A DNA stretch of 64,000 bases from Pseudobdellovibrionaceae bacterium (GTDB lineage: Bacteria > Bdellovibrionota > Bdellovibrionia > Bdellovibrionales > Bdellovibrionaceae). The notes beneath the pieces are model-generated. The model was given only the letters and a program-made list of their open reading frames with translations, did not search any database and was not told where the DNA came from. The stretch spans positions 186,001 to 250,000 of the forward strand of contig CANFQX010000002.1 of NCBI GenBank assembly GCA_947449255.1, read 5' to 3'. Position numbers and translations under genes: made by a program. Shown piece by piece: positions 18,085 through 24,833 of the stretch. The stretch's first letter is position 1, and each line of letters opens with the position of its first letter.

Positions 18085-18113
18085 GTGATTAAAAACCACC
18101 TGCAACCAGATTT

Positions 18114-18515
18114 TTACTGGTAGATTGGAGATTTGCTTTCCTGATCTTCCATGCAATCAATACAAAGGCCTGTAAAAGGTCTAGCCTGTAGTCTGCGTGC
18201 AGCAATCATTTCGCCGCAGGCTTCACACTGGCCATAAGTCCCGTCCGAGATCTTTCCAAGAGCTTTCTCAATTGAAAAAAGAGCGTTTCGGTCTCTCTCC
18301 AGAAGATGAATCGAAATGTTATTGCTTGCATCGAGAGAAGCAATTTCTGCCTCATCGCCTTGTGCTAGTGAGCTGGATTGCTCTGCCTTGAACTCATGTG
18401 ACTTATTTAATATAGAAGCCTTCTGAGACAGAAGTGATTCTCTTAAAGTATTTATCAAAAGGTCAACTGATTGACCATTCTGGTTTTGTTCGGAACTTTG
18501 TCCGGTTGTTTTCAT
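18114..18515 (-). CDS. DksA/TraR-family zinc-finger protein
   Basis: DksA-type proteins enter the RNA polymerase secondary channel and alter promoter use with ppGpp. The 133-residue product has a coiled-coil N-terminal half with the acidic tip region (GDEAEIASLD). A complete C4 zinc finger follows: Cys97 and Cys100 in YGQCEACGEMI, Cys118 and Cys121 in GLCIDC. The ATG is preceded by GGGGGG. It could be the cell's DksA or a paralogue, since Bdellovibrio-type genomes usually carry several. A second family member lies 166 bp upstream on the same strand. Confidence 0.92.
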   Translation of the reverse strand: MKTTGQSSEQNQNGQSVDLLINTLRESLLSQKASILNKSHEFKAEQSSSLAQGDEAEIASLDASNNISIHLLERDRNALFSIEKALGKISDGTYGQCEACGEMIAARRLQARPFTGLCIDCMEDQESKSPIYQ

Positions 18516-18681
18516 CTAACCCCCCGATATGATGACTACGGCCGAATATTGCTGTCTTTATTACGACTGAACTCAGTTATGTCACCTAAAAAGCAGTGCG
18601 TGACGAATAAGTAAGCAGATGTTTATCAAGATATTTCAAAATTTTAGAGATAAAAAATAAAAAATATTTTATTATTAAAAT

Positions 18682-19056
18682 TTAAAAACGCGCGAATTTT
18701 CTTTGCACTGCCTCGCGCAATTCTGCACCTTCAATACTTAAACGAGTGGAGGGAATCGCACGCAATCTCTCAATCTCAATGGGCTCAAGGGTCTCTTCAC
18801 AAATGCCATATTCACCGGATTCCAACCTTGCCAGTGCGGATTCAACTTCGAATAAATGCAATCTCATTCGATCCTGAGAGATAAGAAAAGCATGCTCTTC
18901 AATATGTGCAATCGATTGATCAGCTTCATCACCCGATTTTTCTGATTGAGAAAAAAAGATTTTTGAATTTCGAATCCTGTTTAAAAGATCTTGTTTTTGA
19001 ATCAGCAATTTTCTTTTGCACTCACTTAAAGTCTCTTCATTTAAAACATTCTTCAT
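18682..19056 (-). CDS. DksA/TraR-like protein lacking the zinc cysteines
   Basis: This 124-residue product aligns along its length with the neighbour at 18114-18515. It has a helical N-terminal half with the acidic GDEADQSIAHIEE tip and then YGICEETLEPIEIERLRAIP. Only Cys86 of the four zinc ligands remains; the others are Thr89, Ser107 and Gly110. The finger therefore cannot bind zinc in the usual way. Paralogues with fewer cysteines are known in the DksA family and can work without zinc. The start ATG at 19054-19056 has GGGGGA five bases upstream; an ATG 12 bases earlier has no such site. Confidence 0.88.
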   Translation of the reverse strand: MKNVLNEETLSECKRKLLIQKQDLLNRIRNSKIFFSQSEKSGDEADQSIAHIEEHAFLISQDRMRLHLFEVESALARLESGEYGICEETLEPIEIERLRAIPSTRLSIEGAELREAVQRKFARF

Positions 19057-19257
19057 GATGTCCCCCATGGCAATCAGTGCCTATAGGACACTTAGAGTCA
19101 TCAGTCGGGTTAAAAAAAATTTGATTATGACAACATCATCCTCATGGGACTACTTGCCATAAATCTTGTAAAAAGGTTCAACACCCATTTTGGGCACTTT
19201 GTAAAAAACTTAAACACCCTGATTCATTCTCAATTGCATATATCGATGTTTAAGCCT

Positions 19258-19273
19258 TGGCACTGAAATCGCA
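19258..19273 (+). promoter_or_regulatory. Candidate sigma-54 promoter
   Basis: TGGCAC, five bases, then TCGCA places the GG and GC pairs at the -24/-12 spacing required by sigma-54 (consensus TGGCAC-N5-TTGCA, one mismatch). It lies 106 bp upstream of the 943-codon gene and points toward it. The rest of the 322-bp gap (19057-19378) shows no other strong signal. Confidence 0.5.
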
Positions 19274-19378
19274 TTAGGTTTAAAAATGCTGGACCTATTA
19301 TGCTATGAGTGCTTTGGGCTTCAAGCATGCAAATTACCGAAGCCAAACAAAATTTGACCGATTTAGGAATTTGATAGA

Positions 19379-22210
19379 GTGAAAAAATTAAAAATTATTT
19401 ACCAATCTTATTTTAATTTCATAAGTTGTGCGCTGCTATTCAGTGCCTGTACAATATTCTTTACCCCTCATTCCTTTGCAGCAAAAGTTAAGTCAGCTGT
19501 GTGTGATCCTGTGGCTGTCGGCGCATTCACTTTATTAAATGAGTCAAATTTATCTGCGGATCATCGTTTTATATTGAGCTATGATAAGGAGGCGATGCTT
19601 AAAGGAGATGGCATAAATGTTCGCATAACCAACATTGTAACAGGCGTGCGCATCCATTTTGTCGCCAAGGCCCAGCTGGTATTTCAAGGCGCTAGTGATG
19701 ATTTAAATCAGATCATATTGCAAAGCGCTGTGGGCGATCATTCTGAGTTTTATATTTTTAAAAAAGACGGCTCTCAACTGCGAAATTTCAAGCTGTTATG
19801 GTCTAATGGCGAAGAGGAGTTCCTGAACGGTGTGAGCTTTGATTCTAAAACCAACAGATGGCTGATTGCAACGAATCTAAGAATCGTCGCCTACTCAAAC
19901 ACTCAGCAAAACTTAACCACAATCTTTGAAATACCAAACCAGCAGGGATCTGCTATTCAATGGTTCAATCAGTTTAATAAATCAGAGCCTTTTATTTTTG
20001 CAAACAATGGAAAAAATCTGCTGCTTTTTGTTTCAAAAATATCCGACACGGGCGCTAGTAGTAGCACTTTATTGAATTTTGATTCAACGACTTTTGAGAT
20101 GTTAAGGACAATTTCAATCTCAGGTCAAAGCGCACCACTGCTGGTGGACTCAAGTCATCTCGTTTTCCCATTGAGTGAGGATAATTCATATGAGGTCGTA
20201 GATATTGGATCTGGTCTAAAAAGATATTTGCGGAATGAACCAGTTGGGTCCGATGCGACAATAAGTGGTCCAAAAGTTTCTGACCTTTTGATTGGGGCTG
20301 AAGGCACTTTTGGGACTGTTTCAAATCGCGGAAAAATCCGGTACTTCAATGGAAGCCTTGGTCTTGTTTCAGAGATTGCTTTACCAAGATATAGTCAATG
20401 GGCGAAAATAGCTGTTGCAAGTGACCGCAGGAATTTACTTCTGCTTGATAGTGATCGGCTGACCACTTTTATTTATAATCTTGAGAGGAAGGAGTTTATT
20501 AGACTTCCACAGGTTTTAAATTTTCTATTAAATCGCAGTAGCCTTTCAGTTTTTGAGAACCAAATTTTTGCGCCATTATTTAATGAGCGCACCAATAAAA
20601 TATCATTGTTGAACTATCCAATTGAGAGTCAGTGTGAAAGTACTCTTCCAATTTCTAAGCAGCTCAGTGAGGTTTCAACCTTACTAAAAAGTCAAAATAT
20701 GACTTTGCTTTCTGTATTAAATAATTCACTTTCAAGAAGCAAATTTCGTAAATCTTTTGAGTCAGCAAATAATAATAGCAATTCCGATATGAGTGAATTT
20801 AAGAGATCTTTAAAGTCTTTTATTGATTCTTATTTACCAATTGAGTCCGCTTCAGACGCTGAAAATTCTTTTTTCAGAATTGATAATTTTTTCTCTACTT
20901 TCAAATCATTCTACCCAGCCTTTTCAGAGAATGAGAAAGAATTTTTTATTGATTCGGCGGCTGTCAATTTGGCTGAAAAATTTCATAAAAAGGCAGAGTA
21001 TTCAGAAATTTCGATTACGAAGATTGCAAATGTCTTTGTAGCTAATTTGAAACCAATTTTTGGTCTTTCGGCGGATCCTAAAACTGACTTTATGCTAATT
21101 AAAGATTTAGTTAGTGATCCTTCGGGCAAAACCGTACGTCCAGTGGTCATTGGAAGCCAGCCAATAATCGATGAAAATAATAGAATTTCAAAGGCCAAGG
21201 CGGGAGGTATTCAATATCATCAAGGATTTTATGTTAAAAGTGATTTCCCTCCACTGCAACTAACTGAAAATCACCCCCAGAATTTTAGCGTCGATTGGGA
21301 ATTTAACCAACAGAGATGGCAAGCCTCTGGGCAGTCTGAAATTCTGTCTCTAAGGCATTTAATAAATAAAGAAAAATCCCCGCGATATGATCAGTATTGG
21401 GCGGATAATAGCTTGGTGGGAATGGTTCTGATTAGTCCAAACCTGGGCGATCCAAAATGGCTTGTCAGGCAGTACCTGAGCTATTTTAAGGATCAAGGTT
21501 TTTCATTTGGCGACTCTAAAATGGTTTGGTCAAATAATTGGAGTTCTATAAAAGGGTTCATTCAAGGAAGTTATTTTTTTCCCAAGGATGTAACTTCGAT
21601 GAATAATACTAAAGAATGGTTTGGTAAAATGATTTCTGAAGGCTCTTTAGATTATCTAATTAAAGAAGCACATTCCGGCGGAAATAACGAAGTCGTCTTT
21701 ATTGGAAAAGTGAATTCCGTCCTAAAGGGTTTTAGAAAATTGAAAAATGGAAAAGAAGAAGTTATTTACATTGTGTTTCCAGATGCAGATTCTTTTTCTA
21801 GTTCAGTTCAAACTCCTATTACCAATCAAGAGTTCGGAACTTGGATAAGAATGCGCGAGTCGAGCTCCGCAAAGAATCAATTGATGTATATTAATGCAAG
21901 CTGCTGGAGTTCTGCAAAGGCCAGAGATGAAATTATTTCTGTGCGAAGTCCACTTTTGGTGGAAATTGCCACGGTGTATTCGTCATTAACATTTCAGAAT
22001 TCATCGCGAAATCACCTCCAAGTTTTGCTGTCGTCAATCCGCAGGGGGTTACCGTATTTAGAGATTCAAAAGAATCTTGAAGAGGTTAAGACTTTTGACG
22101 GCACCAAGAATCCCTATATTTTGCCTTCCCAGAATCAATATGACGAGAAGATATGGCAAGGACTCAGCTCTGCCTTGGACTATTCTGTTAAAGTTCTGGA
22201 GTATAAGTAG
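19379..22210 (+). CDS. Large secreted protein of unknown function
   Basis: A 943-residue protein that I do not recognise. Residues 1-35 form a long signal peptide ending near SFAA-K. Residues 40-420 are beta-rich with repeating blade-like segments (AVASDRRNLLLLDSDRLTTF), suggesting a beta-propeller. Residues 430-600 are mostly helical. The C-terminal part from about 620 is mixed alpha/beta. It contains KEAHSGGNNEVVF (His765) and LMYINASCWSS (Cys842), spaced and set like a clan CD (caspase/gingipain) His-Cys dyad; this is only a suggestion. The start is GTG at 19379 with AGGAA ten bases upstream. It has no close co-directional gene before it, and a candidate sigma-54 promoter lies upstream. 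Confidence 0.8.
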   Translation: MKKLKIIYQSYFNFISCALLFSACTIFFTPHSFAAKVKSAVCDPVAVGAFTLLNESNLSADHRFILSYDKEAMLKGDGINVRITNIVTGVRIHFVAKAQLVFQGASDDLNQIILQSAVGDHSEFYIFKKDGSQLRNFKLLWSNGEEEFLNGVSFDSKTNRWLIATNLRIVAYSNTQQNLTTIFEIPNQQGSAIQWFNQFNKSEPFIFANNGKNLLLFVSKISDTGASSSTLLNFDSTTFEMLRTISISGQSAPLLVDSSHLVFPLSEDNSYEVVDIGSGLKRYLRNEPVGSDATISGPKVSDLLIGAEGTFGTVSNRGKIRYFNGSLGLVSEIALPRYSQWAKIAVASDRRNLLLLDSDRLTTFIYNLERKEFIRLPQVLNFLLNRSSLSVFENQIFAPLFNERTNKISLLNYPIESQCESTLPISKQLSEVSTLLKSQNMTLLSVLNNSLSRSKFRKSFESANNNSNSDMSEFKRSLKSFIDSYLPIESASDAENSFFRIDNFFSTFKSFYPAFSENEKEFFIDSAAVNLAEKFHKKAEYSEISITKIANVFVANLKPIFGLSADPKTDFMLIKDLVSDPSGKTVRPVVIGSQPIIDENNRISKAKAGGIQYHQGFYVKSDFPPLQLTENHPQNFSVDWEFNQQRWQASGQSEILSLRHLINKEKSPRYDQYWADNSLVGMVLISPNLGDPKWLVRQYLSYFKDQGFSFGDSKMVWSNNWSSIKGFIQGSYFFPKDVTSMNNTKEWFGKMISEGSLDYLIKEAHSGGNNEVVFIGKVNSVLKGFRKLKNGKEEVIYIVFPDADSFSSSVQTPITNQEFGTWIRMRESSSAKNQLMYINASCWSSAKARDEIISVRSPLLVEIATVYSSLTFQNSSRNHLQVLLSSIRRGLPYLEIQKNLEEVKTFDGTKNPYILPSQNQYDEKIWQGLSSALDYSVKVLEYK

Positions 22211-22303
22211 GTTTATTATTTAACAGCAGTAAGGCATAGATACTAAGGTTATATTAGCGCCTTTAATAATCCTGGGTGAGTATGTTTTTCTAATAAATGA
22301 AGT

Positions 22304-22681
22304 TCACAGAAAGTTGACGTTGCCAATTTTTTTTTGAAGATTTTGGGCTAAAAAATTTGCTCGGGTTTCGTTTTCAAATTCTTCGGACTTAGGTAGCACT
22401 AAATCGGGCTCTAAAAGGCAGACTTCTGAGGTAAAAGTTAACTCAAGCCCCTCAACTGATATTTTTGCGATACCAAAATCAACCCTTAAGTCGCGTATAG
22501 TTCGAAAGACGACCTCGTCATTGCCATCTGCAAGGAAGGGCAAGCTGGTGTGTATAAAGATAGAGATTTTTTCTAAGAAACCTCTTAAATAGCCAGCCTG
22601 CACATTTGAAAGCTCATTGATGAAGTTGCGTGCCAACTTGGGCTCAATTTCAGCGAGAGGAAGTTTTTGAATTTTAAACAT
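22304..22681 (-). CDS. C-terminal half of a split CheX-like protein
   Basis: A 125-codon frame whose product resembles the second half of CheX/CheC-type phosphatases. NFINELSNVQAGYLRGFLEK corresponds to the conserved helix of that fold (E-x2-N-x3-G), and IFIHTSLPFLADG fits the following strand and the loop. The frame at 22674-22901 supplies the matching first half and overlaps this one by 8 bp in another frame. It may be translated separately from its own ATG, which lies inside the end of the upstream frame. Alternatively the pair is one gene broken by an indel, or it is joined by frameshifting. Confidence 0.6.
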   Translation of the reverse strand: MFKIQKLPLAEIEPKLARNFINELSNVQAGYLRGFLEKISIFIHTSLPFLADGNDEVVFRTIRDLRVDFGIAKISVEGLELTFTSEVCLLEPDLVLPKSEEFENETRANFLAQNLQKKIGNVNFL

Positions 22682-22901
22682 TAATTAAAAGTCTAGCATC
22701 TTCAAGATTGAAATGTATTTTAAGTGTCATCAGGCCCAGCGTTCCCCAGAACATAATTATACTCATGTCGGTGCCGCAAAAGCGTTCGTCCTTTTCTTGT
22801 AAATCCTGTTCTAAAATAAGAACATTTGTATTGAGGTACCTTTGCAAGCAGGCATTCGCGCTTGAATGTATGAGGTTATTTACTAAAATATTAGCGTTCA
22901 T
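22674..22901 (-). CDS. N-terminal half of a split CheX-like protein
   Basis: About 75 residues. NANILVNNLIHSSANACLQR matches the first helix of CheX-like domains. MSIIMFWGTLGLMTLKIHFN matches the following two strands, ending in the helix EDARLLIN, where the frame stops at a TAA. The rest of the domain continues in the +1 frame at 22681. CheX proteins dephosphorylate CheY-type regulators. The ATG at 22899-22901 has a weak GGGA upstream, and longer in-frame starts (ATG 22913, TTG 22934) are possible. Its neighbour on the other strand (23277) carries a full CheX-like domain, which supports this reading. Confidence 0.55.
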   Translation of the reverse strand: MNANILVNNLIHSSANACLQRYLNTNVLILEQDLQEKDERFCGTDMSIIMFWGTLGLMTLKIHFNLEDARLLINV

Positions 22902-23276
22902 GAAAATTCCCATTTTATTAATTGAATTGACCAAGTTAATTTTGGTTTTCTTAATTCACGCCTTAACAGAATACCTGCAATATAAAACACCGTTTTTTAT
23001 TCCACCAGCTCTCCGCTTGTAGGTCAATCGATGATATTTCTGGTTTGAGTATGGTAATAAACAAGATATATTATGAGACCCAGACTATATGATTCAAATA
23101 GTTTCATATTTATCAATCTGGAGTATAATCTAGAAATAGAAATGCACCTTTTTAATAAAATTCTAGAATTGACGGGCCTTTGCTTTTTTAGTTAGATTTA
23201 TTGTGTTGATTTCATTGAAGCGAACAGGGATTCATCAATAGATCTGAATGGGTTTAAGACGGACAAGGAGTCTTCA
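22902..23276. other. Intergenic region between the split CheX and STAS-CheX genes
   Basis: An AT-rich divergent gap of about 375 bp. It should contain promoters for both sides. A weak TTGACG at about 23168 has no good -10 partner. An AAGGAG ribosome-binding site at 23265-23270 serves the gene at 23277. No repeats or hairpins stand out. Confidence 0.4.
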
Positions 23277-24098
23277 ATGTCACATTTCACTATTAATAAT
23301 TTGGATGGGTATGTCATTATTGAATTCCCCAAGTTGATTTATAAAGAAGAAATCAATGAATTCGATCAGACTATGATGGCTATACCCAGTCTAGGAATTC
23401 ACACTGTGGTCTTTGATTTACGAAACTGTGAAATGCTTTACAGTATGGTTTTTCCGATCGTGGCAATGATCAAAATGAATTTAAAAAAACATGATATTAA
23501 CCTTTATTCAATAAATGTATCAAAAGATGTAAGTAAAATCATTCATACCGGTGGAGTTGAAGGGTTTTTCTCAATTTTAGATAATTTTAGACAGGTGCAG
23601 GAAAAAGTGGGCTTTAAGACAGAATCACGACCAGTATTGGAAGCCGAAAATTTGAACTTTATGTTCAGTGGAATCAGCACAACTTTTAAAAATATGTACG
23701 ATGTTGATACTACTCGCTCGAAGGCTCAAGTTAAGACTGGATCTTTTGTCCAAGGTGTTGGGGTCCTGTGTGTGATAAATTTGGTTGAAACAGACATTTT
23801 AGGTGCAATAAAAATTTATTTCCCAGAGTCTGTACTTTTCGGTATTCAAAGGAAAAAATTTCAGATTGATGCCGGTGGAATGTCACAAAAATTGATTTCT
23901 GACATTGAGCTATTTGGTCAGACTTATTTTGATCTTATTCAACCTTTTTTGGCTGAGCAGAATTTCAAGTTAGTTAAAACCTTTCCCACAGTCTTAGTGG
24001 GTTTATTGTCTCAACTGAAGCAGTCCCATGAAGTCTCAATGGTTATGCCATTTAAAACTCAATATGGTGAGTTTTGGGTTGAGGTTTCGAAGGCCTAG
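23277..24098 (+). CDS. STAS-CheX-like fusion protein
   Basis: A 273-residue cytoplasmic protein. Residues 1-105 look like a STAS domain (IHTVVFDLRNCEMLYSMVFP in the place of the phosphorylatable loop, then HDINLYSINVSKDVSKIIHT), as in anti-sigma-factor antagonists. Residues 120-272 look like a CheX-type domain (FMFSGISTTFKNMYDVDTTR, GAIKIYFPESVLFGIQRKK, LFGQTYFDLIQPFLAEQNF, FPTVLVGLL). A serine (Ser76 region) is present but the exact phospho-site is not clear. The ATG has AAGGAG seven bases upstream. It faces the split CheX-like pair. Role unknown; a signalling adaptor is the best guess. Confidence 0.65.
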   Translation: MSHFTINNLDGYVIIEFPKLIYKEEINEFDQTMMAIPSLGIHTVVFDLRNCEMLYSMVFPIVAMIKMNLKKHDINLYSINVSKDVSKIIHTGGVEGFFSILDNFRQVQEKVGFKTESRPVLEAENLNFMFSGISTTFKNMYDVDTTRSKAQVKTGSFVQGVGVLCVINLVETDILGAIKIYFPESVLFGIQRKKFQIDAGGMSQKLISDIELFGQTYFDLIQPFLAEQNFKLVKTFPTVLVGLLSQLKQSHEVSMVMPFKTQYGEFWVEVSKA

Positions 24099-24126
24099 TT
24101 TTGAGCCTCTAAAAGACAGGCAACAA

Positions 24127-24132
24127 TATAAT
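24127..24132 (+). promoter_or_regulatory. Candidate -10 element
   Basis: A perfect TATAAT 102 bp upstream of the gene at 24234. No convincing -35 box lies at the right distance, so the promoter call is weak. Confidence 0.3.
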
Positions 24133-24233
24133 GGCGGTTTATGGCTATGACTTCGATAGACCTTTGGTTGGTTTTGAATTTTGCAACAAATAGGGGCTAA
24201 TTCAAAATCCAACAGCTTCCGAAGTATATCATT

Positions 24234-24833
24234 ATGATTGAAAAATTGAGGTCGTTGAAAAAATCGAAGAATGCACTTAGGTTTATCGGCGCTTCTATCA
24301 TTGTAGCGGCGCTAATTAGAGGAGCCTTAGTCTTTGCGGCTAGTCAGGATTTTAAGCTCACATATTTTCTTCCTAAGTCCGATATACATTGGGTTCAAGA
24401 CCTAGATACAGTCGCTCCGGAAGCGGGTTTTGATCGCTATTTTCTTTCCGAAGACCCTTCGATTGATATCCTGTTGTCATTTTCAGGCGATGATCAATTT
24501 CAAGATTTATTGGACGAAGGACTGGAAGGGTTTATTTCCCATATATCTCGCGGAAAGAATATTGCCCAAAGCTTGGTAAGCGATGAACCGGTCAAGTTAA
24601 GCCACGCGATCCTTAAGGACGAATCACCGCGGAAAAAGATTTCATATGAAACTGAATACACACTGGCAGAAAATATTTATTCAACATTTGAAGTGATCTA
24701 TCTTTATCCCAACTCTGGACTGCATGCGACCCTTCGGTGGAGACAAAATTCATCCAGCGAATTTCTAAAGAAGGCACGGCAGTCTTTTTCCGCACTTCAG
24801 GTTGCGAAAAAAACTGAGAATTTGAATGACTAA
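24234..24833 (+). CDS. Membrane-anchored protein of unknown function
   Basis: A 199-residue protein not recognised. A basic N-terminus (KLRSLKKSKNALRF) is followed by one hydrophobic helix at residues 17-36. It is either a signal anchor or a signal peptide ending near VFAA-S. The remaining 160 residues are soluble and acidic, with a mixed alpha/beta pattern and no cysteines. The last 8 bases overlap the start of the next gene (ATGACTAA), so the two are very likely made together. That makes it a candidate partner or chaperone of the large secreted protein encoded next. Confidence 0.75.
   Translation: MIEKLRSLKKSKNALRFIGASIIVAALIRGALVFAASQDFKLTYFLPKSDIHWVQDLDTVAPEAGFDRYFLSEDPSIDILLSFSGDDQFQDLLDEGLEGFISHISRGKNIAQSLVSDEPVKLSHAILKDESPRKKISYETEYTLAENIYSTFEVIYLYPNSGLHATLRWRQNSSSEFLKKARQSFSALQVAKKTENLND

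Noticed and set aside
23168-23196. TTGACG followed by TTAGAT as a promoter for the STAS-CheX gene
   Set aside because: The -10 match is only three of six bases.
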